Assembly: GCA_947652605.1 (NCBI GenBank)
Contig: OX393579.1
Span: 124,001-188,000, forward strand
Length of the DNA: 64,000 nt
Direction: 5' to 3'
DNA from: Elmis aenea
Lineage: Eukaryota; Arthropoda; Insecta; Coleoptera; Elmidae
The stretch's first letter is position 1, and each line of letters starts with the position of its first letter. Under the pieces are notes generated by a model. The model was not told the DNA's origin. It did not search any database and saw nothing but the letters and a program-made list of their open reading frames with translations. Shown here one piece after another: positions 26,887 through 37,950 of the stretch. The position numbers and the translations under genes were made by a program.

Positions 26887-27235
26887 CTAGCTGATTGACC
26901 CGGTGTTGCCCGGGTGATTACAATTCTCTTTTATCAATAACAGACTACTCGCGCTCCGCGCTCGCGCCCGGCGGACGTTCCCAGATAAACAATCACAGAC
27001 TACTCGCGCTGCGCGCTCGCGCTCGGCGGACGTTCCCAGACATTTCCGGCCGTTCCCGGTCGTTTCCGGCCGTTCTTTATACAACGTTTAATCCGTTGGG
27101 TCCTAAATAATAACTGTGCAAAATTTGGTTCCGATCGGTCAACGGACCTAGGATTCTATAGCGAACAAACACACAAACACACAAACAAACAAACAAACAA
27201 ACAAACAAACAAACAAGCTCTTTTATATATATAGA
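26887..27235 (-). mobile_element. Short non-autonomous Helitron
   Basis: Read on the minus strand it starts with TCTATATATATAAAAGAG just after an A (27236) and ends CTAG just before a T (26886), the A|T insertion typical of Helitrons. Seven bases before CTAG is a hairpin, ACCCGG-GCAACA-CCGGGT (plus coordinates 26898-26915). Close to the 5' end is a (GTTT)n run (27172-27215). A GC-rich interior contains a 45-bp unit present twice (26941-26985 and 26996-27040, CAGACTACTCGCGCT and on). No Rep/helicase coding sequence is present. Open frames on both strands over this island are incidental. Confidence 0.88.
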
Positions 27236-30200
27236 TATAACAACGATATCGTCTAGTAAGTAAAAACGGTTCTTAGGAATTATCGAACACTGTTCACGAA
27301 ACCACATAATCAAATTGAATTGAGTCCATTAAACTAAAACTTATTACTTAAAAGTAACCACTCAACCAACAATTAATTAAACATAAAACTTGGATATTTA
27401 CCGCACCGACAATATCACATAATGCGGTAAAGTAAATTGAATTGAAATCGTTCCGCGATAAAAATAACCGACATTACTTTTACAAGCAGAACACGGGCGT
27501 CAAGTGATGTTAGTAGTACAGCACATGATAATATCCTTTTAGAAAAAAGCAATTTAATCGGCATTACCGCGAGATCTTGCAACAACGACGCGAACAAAAA
27601 TTGTAGTTTCTATGAAAATTCTAGGAATAACGTCGTTCGTAAAAAAAAACGAGTAATTTACATGCGGAAAAAGTAAATTGTATTAACATGATTGCAGTTT
27701 AAAAAAGATAATACAAGAAGCATATCGACAAAAGTCTATGTTAAGGGAATAATGCAATCAAAATGTATGTTATATACTTTGAAGGACGTTTACAGGCATA
27801 CGTTTAAATATCAACTCTTAAAAAAAAACAGTACGTTTCATGATTTCCACAAATGCCTACAAAAAATTAACCAGAAATAATATTTGCCCACCAAAACTTT
27901 AGACTGAAGCAAAAAAATTAAATAAAAAGAATAAAGTCACTCCGAAATATATAAAAAAAAAGAAATGGTAGTGTGTCATTCATAAATGTCAACTAGTAGA
28001 AATATCAAGAATTAAATAGTTTTGGTTTTGTCACTTGTGTAGACTGTAGGGAATAAAGAAAGCCAAAAATACTTCAAATTCTGATGATGTTTGGATTGGT
28101 ATAGTTTTTCTACACAAGAGATTTTTAATTGATTATGATCTACGAATTTTTAATTTAACTTGTTGATATGAACCTAAATTTTATTTATAATTTACCGTCC
28201 ATGCACTAATGTGCAAAAATTCATTAAAATAGTGTTGCCTCAGAAATGGTAGACCGAGTTTAATAGAGAACAACAAACGGTTTTTTGAAATCCTTTTCTG
28301 TATCACAATACTAACAACCCAAAACACGACTAATTTTCAGGATTTATAAATAATGTATTAAACTGCTAACAACGCGATAACATCAACATCAAACCCGAGC
28401 TATAACAACACTTGCAAACGTTTCACCAAAAAACATTGCAATGAAACCCTAAACAGCACAACATGTTGGCAGCAGCCCCATTCAGTTATAATTTTATGCC
28501 CGCTAAAGTTTAAGTTAATTAAGCGAAGTTTAATCAACTTTATGACGCCGCTATGAATTTCACTCACATGTCTAATAAGCATTTGTATCAAGTGGTGGTA
28601 GCTGTTTTGGATGGGTATTGGTACACAAGAAAAATTTAAAAAAATCGACAATACAAAAACCAAATGAATTTTTTTTTTTCAGTTGAAAACCTGAGTCATT
28701 CGTTTATTAATAAAATCGAGCTGAATTAATAAAAATCACTTATCCTTTAAACAAACGACCTCTTACAGAAATACTAGACTAGTTTTTGAAAAAATAAACA
28801 AATAAAAAAGATTGCTATTGGCAAAGAGACAAAGGTTCTCAAAACTGGTCTAGCATTTTTTTAGGAGATTCTTCATAAAAACAATAAAGTGCGAATTAAT
28901 TAAGCTTATATACATATTATTTTCTTTGCACCAAAAGGAAGCACACAATAATTAATTTTTTTAAACAGATCAAAAGTGTGTCATTGCATTTTAGAACTAT
29001 TTACCAGTCAAAGAACTTTACTGTAAAGCAAGAATGTTTGATCTAGGTGTGATAAATAATGAAGAGAATATGCAACGTGGGTTTAAACTGCCGATATATA
29101 ACGGAAATATCAAACACTAGCCAAAGTTTGCACATAATAATACACAATTAGACACCTACAGCATTTTTGAGTGCAAAAAATTGCTTTACATTTAAAATAG
29201 AAGTACAGCCTGCAAAATATAATTCTGAACCTCATCCAAACTTGGCCCATTTTAAAATTTATTATCTTTATCATTCTCCAAGATTTTCATGCCCAAAATC
29301 ATATCAGTTCATTTTATTTTTCATAAACGTTCCCTAAAATTTTTAGAAAAACAGAGTATTAACTGGGAACTTTCAATTAAAATCTTAACTTAACAAGTAA
29401 TGTTTTATGGGAAGTGTTTATTATGGTATTTTAGTAAATTAAACTTACAATACAATAACTAGACAAATAATACAACCGCTTATTTTTGAAATAACCTTAT
29501 TTTTTATTAGAAATTTAAATTAAGAATTTATTGCACTACTTAAAATATGTAATAGCTGATTTAAAACTGCCCGAAATAAAGTATTTTTAACGAGTTGCGA
29601 AAAGTCATTGTCAACTTATCAAAATTTAATAAACCTGCCAACAGTTAATTCGAAATTTTGTTAACTTGTAACTAACTGTAAGAAACATTATGAGTATTTA
29701 TAGTTATACTGGTGCTATTGCTACAAAGTATAATATTAATCTTTAAAAACTACGACTAAAAATGTTGAAAAATGTGAACGGGCATACCAATACAATTTTA
29801 GGATACAAAGTTTAACCTATAACTGAAATATTTTTATAAGAATACACTACGTGTAAAAATTTATGAGAAACGACGAAAAAACTCCAGTCACTTACTGGCA
29901 ATATGATAATCAATTATTTATGATAGTTTGCGCTGCAGTTTATTAACTGGAGCAAACTTGGAACTGCTAAGTGTAAATTAGGCCTCGTTCTATTTGTAAT
30001 CCACGTTTCGTAGTTTATGGGAAAACGCTAATACACACAGGGAAGGAGGAGAACATGATAAAAGCTTCCGGTAAACTACTTTTCTTAACTGCGCGAGACA
30101 TAGATCGATAATATAGATACGATGTAGCATATATGCAGAGGAGCATTAGCTGGCAGAGGCGAATGTAGGTGCCAATTAAACTGTAAAGAAAATTAGCAAC

Positions 30201-30345
30201 TGCTAAACCGGCGTTTCTTTACGAGAAAACTTTATAATTTCCAGTACTCATTCCTCGGGGAATCAGAAAAATTACCGAAAAATTTAGTTTTGTCTTTAAT
30301 AAATAAAAACATTATTCTCATGGAGAAAACTTAAAAGTACAACCA
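27236..30345. other. AT-rich non-coding stretch
   Basis: Nothing nameable. Several open frames of 60-87 codons occur (27415-27597 minus, 28400-28663 minus, 27692-27880 plus) without recognisable domains. Confidence 0.45.
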
Positions 30346-30615
30346 ATAAAACAAGAGGCACAACTAAGATGGCTAGGTCATGTGTATAAAATGGGAGAAA
30401 ATATGATGCCCAGGGAAGCATATAAAGCGTGAACGGAGGGGAAAAATTGAAAAGGAAGACCAAGGAAAAACTTGGAAGGAGGAGGTAAAAAAAGCAGCCA
30501 CAAACAGAGGGATCGAGTAGGTCTAACAAGAGATAGAAAAAGGTGGAGAGTAGCATACAAAAAGTGGCCACATACAGAAAATGAAACAAAAGCCTCACAC
30601 CTAACGGTATAGAGG
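30346..30615 (+). pseudogene. Non-LTR retrotransposon ORF, C-terminal fragment
   Basis: A plus-strand frame reads QLRWLGHVYKMGENMMPREA, a stop, then a second stop before KGRPRK, and later TRDRKRWRVAYKKW. The order LRWLGHV-R/KM, GRPRK and DR-RWR is the characteristic tail after the reverse transcriptase of many insect non-LTR (LINE) elements. Two in-frame stops and missing upstream RT show it is dead. The 3' segment (GAAACAAAAGCCTCACACCT) recurs at about 34274-34293, so both belong to one family. I do not assign a clade. The minus-strand open frames at 30296-30598 are shadows. Confidence 0.75.
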
Positions 30616-33189
30616 CATAAGAATAGGTGTTTTAATTCGTGTTCCTATTTTATAGAAATCTATACCCATGGTCGCGTAAAAATCTTCTTGTGTAAAAAGA
30701 GGTCGCGAACGGAAAAAGGTTAAAAAGCCCTGAAATAAGTGATTTTTTTACTACAGGCAAGACATGAGTTCATCGCTACACGCCCGAGAGGTAAGAGCAA
30801 TCCAAACAATGGAAGCACAATGATTCTCCGACTCCGAGGAAGCCAACTGGAAGATCATGGTGTCAGTTTTTTTTTTTAAAGAAAAATCCGGGATATTTCG
30901 GGAAATTACGTGCCGGTTCTAAACAATCTGGCTTAAGATTTTAAAAATTGGGAACTGACTCAAAACTTCCGGACGGTTCCGGATAATTCCAGTAAGTTTC
31001 CAGAACATTTCTGCACGATTCCGTTAAATTCCGGATAGTTGACGGCCTTGCTTAATGTGATTAATTCAAATTTGAAGTTTTTAAAGCGTTTAAAGGCTTT
31101 TTAAGATTAATCTCACGGAATGTGAAGGATTAACGCGCGACAAACCGAAGTTCCCAAGAGATAATTCCCTTTGATGTGTTCCAATGAACGTCGTTAAAAA
31201 TTGCACGAATCATTTTAGCTAATCATTTTTATAACGTTAATAACAAAATTACAAACGGCAGTCTTTTATGACGCGTCATTATCCGAGTTGGTGCAGAACT
31301 CATTAAACCAGACATGCGTTAGCATCAATGGAGTCTGCAATATTAATTCGCAGCCAATTACCGCTTAAAGTGCGGGGCACTTTCGTATTCATACCTGCAA
31401 TTGCATGTTGCGTTTGCATTAACTTTATTAAGTTGGCGTAGTGCGGTGGGAGCGGCGAATTCAAAGCCCATCTCTGCCTGACCAACAGTTCAATAGGCCG
31501 GACTAACAAAGCGCAATATTCTGTGTGTGATTTAATATCAATGGCTTGATTAAAATTCATCAAATTATTCATGAGCTATATTATACGTGTGTGTTAAATT
31601 GAATAGCGTGTTTCGTTAATAAATTATTGCTCTTTTACGTTCTAGAATATTGAAAAATTCATTTATAAAGTAAATTTTAATGTAGTTTTGTTTAAAGTTA
31701 AGTTTGATGGGGCAACTGCACTTGTATCACTGTTTTTCTTATGTACTAGAAGAACGATTTAAGTTTGTTTTGTGTTTGTAAAAACAATAGTAACGCGTAA
31801 AACAATTGCTAATCTGTTGTATTTGCGCAGCATTTAACAGAGCTACAATTGAACGAAAAGCGAAAAAAAATTCCTAACAAGTTTGAAACGTAATCATAAA
31901 TTCATGCAGTCATAATGCCGGTGGAACAACAGAACTCTCTCCAAAAGTACGCGCAACACTTGCTGTATGCCGTTCATTATTAATGTGTAACACACAGTTG
32001 TATGTATCAAAGGCGAGATAAACCAAAACATACTGTGTTGATATGCGAACAAAGCAAATAGTTAGTTACTTTTGGTTCACATGCACGTATTGTTCTTGAA
32101 TTTCGTGTTACCAGTCACTCGGGAATTTCGCTGATTGTTCTATTCTGTAGTTGAACATGATGTGGACACAATGTCATGTTGGCCCCCATAAGGGAATATT
32201 TAGTTGGTGTTTACCTCAGGGAGACGACCGCATTTGGACTTAATATGCAGAAGAAAATTCAATTTGACATTTCGGTGCTTTTTGTGTGTTATCCGCGCAA
32301 GTCGCGGAAAGTTTTTAAGTAGCCGAGGATAGGGGCGCAAAAAAAACATACAAAATTTGTTGGGGTAATGATCAGGGAACGGAAAAGAAACGAAAACAAT
32401 ATTCGCGAAAATATTTGAAACGTAATTAGGGCCGGAAAAAAATCACAAGAATGTTAAGCGAACCTAATCGAAATTTTTGGAACAAAATGAACGGTTAGTG
32501 GCCTTATTTTAAGTCCAAAAAGTTCTTATATCTGAAGTTTTCAAGCCACCCACGTACAAGAATTTTAGGTGTGAAACAGTGCAACTTTACAACTAAACAA
32601 ATAACTTTTGTTATCACTCTAATATTGTAATAACATGGGTACTCCACAAAATTTGAAATAGTTTTTTTTTCGACAATAAATTACCAGTTGTTCGAGATGT
32701 TGGTATTAGAGTAAAAACAAACATAGCAAACAGTTTTCATACGGTAAGTTAAAGTAAAATATTTAAAACATTTATTTTAAATTCTAATTGACACAACTAG
32801 AATTTTTTAAACCTGAGAACCGGCACTATGTGAAACGTTGTTCTAAAAAATTAAAACTTTTTATGACTTGTGCTGTGATAAAATTGGCGTTAAAATTATC
32901 GTCATCTGATGTTCGACCTGGTGTCGACGTCCTACTTATGCAGAGTTTCTTCGCGCGTCCCTAACATAAAACTTTGCCATTAAGGAAAAAGATTTCGTTA
33001 TTTAAATGTGAGATTCAACTTTCGCGCAAGAAAAAACAAGAGCATAACTTAAATATAATGGATTCCGTAGAATGTTGGCATTCGAGAATGCGCGCAAACT
33101 TTTTAGGCATTAATATCGCTAAAATAGTGCATAAAAAATACATATAGGTAAACGCCGTACAGAATATGCACGACAACAGGACCAGCTCA
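30616..33189. other. Non-coding stretch with a possible regulatory block
   Basis: No gene seen. 31140-31580 is unusually balanced in composition and contains several homeodomain-like words (TTTATGAC, CCAATTA, TTAATTCG). At 32372 CAGGGAACGGAAAAGAAACG resembles the end of the hAT element at 48396, but no matching right end was found, so it may be a solo end or chance. Confidence 0.35.
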
Positions 33190-33199
33190 GTAAAAACCG

Positions 33200-33525
33200 G
33201 ATAAAAAGTATCGCAAGACGATAAAAGTCACGAAAGGATTAAGGTAGGGATGCTATATCGCACCTACATTGTTTTAAATCTATTTAGGAGTCTAAGAAAA
33301 TTGTAAGAAAAAGTGCAAATTTATAGGTGTATCTATCTGAAGACCAAGTTATCGTGGTGGAGGAAGAAATAGATATACAACATACGCCAAGCAAGCTTAA
33401 TGAAGAATATATGTAACAAGTGGGAGATGACAATTAATACTTCTAAAACTGAATATCTCGTAGTTGGAGAAACGGGACAAAATATAAAACTGATGGACAA
33501 AGAATTTAAAAACACAATACGTCCT
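33200..33525 (+). pseudogene. Non-LTR reverse transcriptase fragment, 5' part
   Basis: Across shifting frames the plus strand spells reverse-transcriptase signatures in order: TKGLRxGC..APTLF near 33230-33275, KCKFIGVSI near 33315-33335, EDQVIVVEEE near 33340-33370 (the position of the FADDQ catalytic box, with the first residues lost), KLNEEYM, then KWEMTINTSKTEYLVVGETG (33420-33478). Reverse transcriptase copies element RNA into DNA at the target site. Several stops, at least one frameshift and a deletion before the catalytic Asp pair make it non-functional. It stops at 33530 where a foldback element has inserted, and resumes beyond it. It appears to be the same family as the tail at 30346. 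Confidence 0.75.
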
Positions 33526-33530
33526 TACCA

Positions 33531-34230
33531 GGAAAGGACACGAAATGTTGTCGCTAGAATCTGATCAAGTCTGTGTTTATTGCATCAAGAGCACCAAAAC
33601 TAAATGTTTTGCAGAGTTATACGTGCCACTGGCCATTTCCTTCGGAAAAATAGGGAAAAAACTGAAAAATTGAGTAATAAAAGTAATTTTTGCGATCGCG
33701 TTGGCCATGAAAATGTCATAGGTACAATCGAAATTCTTCTATTTACCAATTCGCGCATCCTTTGCAAGTAAAATGGGGCAAAGTTTTTGAAAAAATCTTA
33801 AAAGGTTCCCGAGAAAAAGGTCAAAAAAGAGACCACTGCAAAAGTGCTGATTTGAGAAGTTGTATTAAATTAATCTATGCGACTTGCATAGGCGTTTGGC
33901 ATAGGGAAAACGTTTTTACAAGGGTCTCGTTTTTGACGTTTTTCTCGGGAGTGTTTTAAGATCTTTTCAAAAACTTTGCACCATTTTACTTGCAAAGGAT
34001 GCGCCTATTGGTATAGAGAAGAATTTCGATTTTATCTCTGGCGGTTTCATGGCCAACGCGATCGCAAAAATTATTTTTATCATTCAACTTTTCAGTTGCT
34101 CCCCTATTTTTTTCGAAGGAAATGGCCAGTGGCACGTATAACTCTGCAAAACATTTATTTTTGATGTTCTTGATGCAATAAACACAACCTTGATCAGATT
34201 CTAGTAACATTTAGTGATCCTCCCTTGTTA
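33531..34230. mobile_element. Foldback element family F, copy 2 (inside a dead LINE)
   Basis: The left arm begins ACCAGGAAAGGACACGAAATG and reads TTGTCGCTAGAATCTGATCA, then TGTGTTTATTGCATCAAGA; the right arm repeats this inverted and ends ...GATCCTCCCTTGTTA. Arms of roughly 300 bp enclose a loop near 33845-33905 whose orientation is opposite to copy 1. No coding function; open frames at 33762-33959, 33976-34164 and 33986-34210 fall inside the arms and should be ignored. The insertion splits the retrotransposon reverse transcriptase. Confidence 0.8.
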
Positions 34231-34330
34231 GGTGTGAAACTATCAGATGACGGTCGTAATGAACAAGAAATGAAAAAGAAACAAAAGCCTCGCACCTAAA
34301 CGGTAGAGACGCGTAAAAATAAAAAGAAGA
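34231..34330 (+). pseudogene. Non-LTR retrotransposon fragment, continuation after foldback
   Basis: Immediately after the foldback, the frame reads LGVKLSDDGRNEQE, the usual sequel (YLG-x-DG) to the SKTEYL motif that ends at 33525. It then jumps to the 3' segment GAAACAAAAGCCTCGCACCT shared with 30590. The intervening C-terminal region is deleted. The continuity on both sides shows the foldback entered an existing LINE copy. Confidence 0.7.
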
Positions 34331-35139
34331 CGAAACAAATTTCGCAACTTGGCTTAAGTTTAATTAACTTTATAGCTCTTAAGATAAGCAAGACGACTAT
34401 TTACCCATCGATTTTAGGGCACCCTATATTACTTGTTAACGTTATTTTACAAGAACTACATACAAAATAATTGCATTTATACACACGAACGCACAAAAAA
34501 AATATTTATCTATTCACGAGTACATAAGTTCCTAAGTATTCTACCATTTACAAGCAAAAAGCCTTCATTTATGCATTAATGCACACTCCTGGAGGCCGAA
34601 TACAGCGGAGTAAGTGAATCCCCACTAAAATTCGTTAACATACAGGATCCATCAAAGCATCCCCTTTATTTTCAGCACCTCGTAATTTACAAATTTTATG
34701 ATCCTTTCCGAAGGTCGGGCTCATACATCACCGTAATACACATTTCGCTGAAGGTTTGCATAAGTTAGGCCCTTATGTATGCAGCAAGAGAGCTTTGAAT
34801 ACGAAATGACCGGTGCGGTCAGCGTTTCGTATGCGGAAACTTATACGGGGGGGGGGGGGGCGATATGTTTATTTTAAGGCGAAATTGTAGGTACGAATGG
34901 AAAAAAAACACGAGAAGCATAAACCCGGCCGCGCTTAGCATATTCGCATTAAACCGGGGCTCAAAGTTATACCTTGTTCGCGAAAAAGAGGTAGCAACTA
35001 ATTAATTAAAAACACGGTTTTAAACCAACACCAAAACACCGTGTTGTGAAAAATGATTGGTAAAAAGTATGTATTAATATCTTTAAAAACACAGTAGCTA
35101 AAGCTTTACTAAATTATTTATTTATTTTAAGGTTAAAGG
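34331..35139. other. Non-coding stretch with a G14 tract
   Basis: No gene seen. 34580-34930 is less AT-rich. An imperfect inverted repeat (ATACGAAATGACCG near 34798 against CGGTCAGCGTTTCGTAT) is followed by an uninterrupted run of 14 G at 34847-34860, unusual in such AT-rich DNA. Confidence 0.5.
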
Positions 35140-35147
35140 ATTATAAA

Positions 35148-37151
35148 TAAAGAGCGGAACTTATGGCACCAAAAAAGAGAAAAATTGCACCATAAATTGC
35201 AGGCAAATAGGGTAAAAATTGCAATAAAAATGCAGAAAATTGCAATAAAGATACTTTTATTTTGTCGCATTAAAATTAACTAACATGTACATTTCTAAAT
35301 TCAATTCTGTGAAATTGTACCTTCGTGAATTTAAAATATGTTTATATACAGAAAAAGACCTCTCCACATCTACACACTACTTATTGGTGCATACTTAAAA
35401 AACGCTATTAAATCAGAACTATAATTATTAACATTAACATTGTGTTCACCAGTTATTATCTTTGCAAAGTTGCACACAAATTCAAAACCGGTATTTTTAG
35501 AGACGACATCAATGTATTTTTTTTTAAATTACTGCCCCCTTTGGTCCAGGTATACAATTTATCTGATTCTCTACAAACTTTACAATTTCAATACTAACAT
35601 GTAGGGGCATACCTTGTTTTTCTAATTTCGTCAAACTACTATTAAGAAATGATAAATTAGCTTTTAAAAACGTCAATTCATTTTTTAGTGAGGAACTTTG
35701 AACAATTGCTTTTAACTTTTTTACACACTCGGCATCGTCTTCTAAATTATCAACTACTTCAACAAATTTTGCAAAATTTTCTGCATAAAACAGAGCGGCT
35801 TCCAACCATGTACCCCAACGTGTAATCACTGGTTCCGGTGGAAGTGGCAAATTGATCATTATTTCCTTGTATTTAGAAATTCTTAAAGGAGCTTTGAGGA
35901 AAGCTTTTTTACCATTATTGACCAATTTATTGGTATCGGGTAATAGTTGCCTTATCGCCTCCGCTATTCTGTTTATTCCGTGGGCAATACATGTTACATG
36001 AATCATGTTTGGATAAAAAACTTTCAACGTTTTCGCAGCTTTAACCATATAGGGTGCTGCGTCTGTCAGCAATAACAGAACACGGTTCATCGCTACTGAT
36101 AATGTCAATAGACCATTATTTACAAACCGACATATTGTATCATAATTTGTTGCAGGTAATTGCTTACATGCAATCAAATACGGCTTTTTGAATTCATCTA
36201 CATCTAATATACCGATGAGAAGGTTTGCGATGTAGAAACCTCTGGCATCCGTTGTTTCGTCAACAATTAAATAAACGAAGTGATCTCCAATGTCATCTTT
36301 GATTTCGTCAATTTTTTTTCGGTATAAATTGGGAAGGTATGTCTTTCTTAATGTGCTTTCATCTGGAGTTTTATGCCCAGTATATTTATCCAAAAATTCA
36401 TTTAAAGACTTGCAGTTTACTTTATGCAAAGGTATATTAGATTCTACAAATGCTGCACACAAATCTACATAATATTTGGATAATTTATTGCATGGAGTTG
36501 TCGGAGGTTTGCTAAGCAAAGTTTGCTTAGCCGTGGTTGTTTTTGCTACAAATCGCTTGTGAATATCTGTATTAACATGGGCATCCAAAAAATATTTTTT
36601 TCCTGTTCCGATAGATTTTTCGCAAAAAATGCAAAAAATAATTTGTCCATCTGTGCGAAACACTTCACTTGTTTTATTATGCACTGCAATCCAGTCATTT
36701 AATTTCGAAGTCAACGACGACGCAACTTTAGGCATTTTAATTTTTAACGATATAATTAGCCAACAATTTACATACGACTGATCGTGAGGAAAAACGAAAT
36801 AATAATACATATTGAATAGTGAATATCAGTAATTTTACCCCCAATTCCCATTAATTTCCAGAATTAAAAATACAGTTAAACTTGCTAATGGTTAATGGAC
36901 TAGAACCTAGTAAACAAATTAAGTGGGTAAATTGAATACTTTGTACTGTTACAAAGCAAACAAACTCGACTTGTGACTCAGTGTTTGGCGCATGTAAAAT
37001 TGATTTAACTAGAAAATTATTAAAATAAGCATAAAAACGATCGAAAATTGCAGAAAAATTGCATTTTTGTCAAAAATTGCAACTTACGACAATTTCATCA
37101 AAAATTGCAAACATTGCAAAAAATTGCAAATGCCACAACTTCCGCTCTTTA
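35148..37151 (-). mobile_element. Near-complete 2.0-kb hAT transposon
   Basis: Left end TAAAGAGCGGAACTTATGGC and inverted right end TAAAGAGCGGAAGTTGTGGC match at 19 of 21 positions. Perfect 8-bp target duplications, ATTATAAA, flank it at 35140-35147 and 37152-37159. Subterminal DNA at both ends is packed with AATTGCA words (four at the left, about five at the right), probable transposase binding sites. The single gene on the minus strand encodes a hAT transposase broken by two small indels. Exact flanking duplications and near-identical ends indicate a fairly recent insertion. Confidence 0.95.
35257..36735 (-). pseudogene. hAT transposase with CGGBP/BED-like finger, two frameshifts
   Basis: The start is ATG at 36735 (MPKVASSLTSK); an upstream in-frame ATG at 36810 adds 25 unlikely residues. 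The first 403 codons are intact. C35-x2-C38-x14-H53-x5-H59 forms a BED/CGGBP1-like DNA-binding finger. An RNase-H-fold hAT core follows: VDETTDARG with Asp159, LLTDAAPYM with Asp225, the CxxH box CIAH (249-252), and the RW motif ITRWGTW (306-307). The frame closes at 35524, just beside an A9 run (minus strand). In the next frame the protein resumes (YIDVVSKNTGFEF), is shifted again by an extra GT at 35374-35375, then gives the dimerisation domain (VDVERSFSVYKHIL) to a stop at 35257. hAT transposases cut and paste DNA as multimers, and the C-terminal domain is needed, so this copy is probably inactive unless the indels are assembly errors. Confidence 0.9.
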
Positions 37152-37159
37152 ATTATAAA

Positions 37160-37950
37160 TTTTAGAGGTGCTACTAATTAAACCGTGAAACTGTTTCCAT
37201 TATAATTTTCCCTTCGTAAAAATCATCGTTAAATACGCAATTTAATAATGGAAGTTCTGCAAGGAGTAAGGGAAAGCTTATAGATTTTTTTCTCGAATTT
37301 TTGTCGACGCTACACAATGTGTTTCGAGAATCACTTGTCTAGTTTTTATCTTCGACCTAATACATTTTCCGTTTATAGAATTTATTCGGGCACGCATTGG
37401 ATAAGTATACGTATCCACAAAAGAAATTTCCCTATCAATTTCGTAACGGCTTTGAGCGTGTAAACAACGGCACCGACATCCCCGGATACACACATCTGAA
37501 GATTCCCCCAAGAGCGATCAGTCTGCGTCATCGGATCTCTCCATCTCTGGTCTTAGCTCCAGTATGACGCTAACTCTCATGAATAATTTATAAGATACAG
37601 TGTGCTGTGCAACCGGTGGTCATTTTATGGTGGCGTTGGTTTATACAGCCTGTACCAAGTAATGGGGGTTGTTACACTACGATACTTTAATTCCATACTC
37701 TGATGCCTCGACTGATAAATGGGTTTTGGGAGCAGATCGTGAAAACATCAAGTCTTTTTAGAGGTTTTCCTCTTAAAATTTTATAAATTGCAATAATAAA
37801 AACGATTACAATTAAACGGAAAAATCTTTCACACAATAATAAAGCTTTAAATTCTTCCAACAAGGCTACACCAATAAATTGAACCAGCGTTTTAAGGAAC
37901 TCGTATACCGCTAGTCCCAGTTAGGTGTTCGCACCAAACCATATAACTTG
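37160..37950. other. Non-coding stretch between two mobile elements
   Basis: 37250-37680 is of mixed composition; the minus-strand open frame 37278-37511 (cysteine/arginine-rich start) matches nothing I know. It may be conserved non-coding DNA. Confidence 0.35.

Noticed and set aside
26895..27110. Arginine-rich frames on both strands in a GC island
   Set aside because: They lie wholly or mostly within the Helitron and reflect its duplicated GC-rich unit, not a gene.
27172..27215. CAAA-repeat considered as a LINE or SINE tail
   Set aside because: It is better explained as the 5' (GTTT)n zone of the minus-strand Helitron, given the exact terminal hallmarks.
30296..30598. Leucine-rich membrane-like minus-strand frame
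   Set aside because: It is the reverse of the retrotransposon C-terminal sequence, whose plus-strand reading matches a known domain order.
36290..36472. Plus-strand open frame inside the hAT element
   Set aside because: It is a shadow of the transposase on the other strand.
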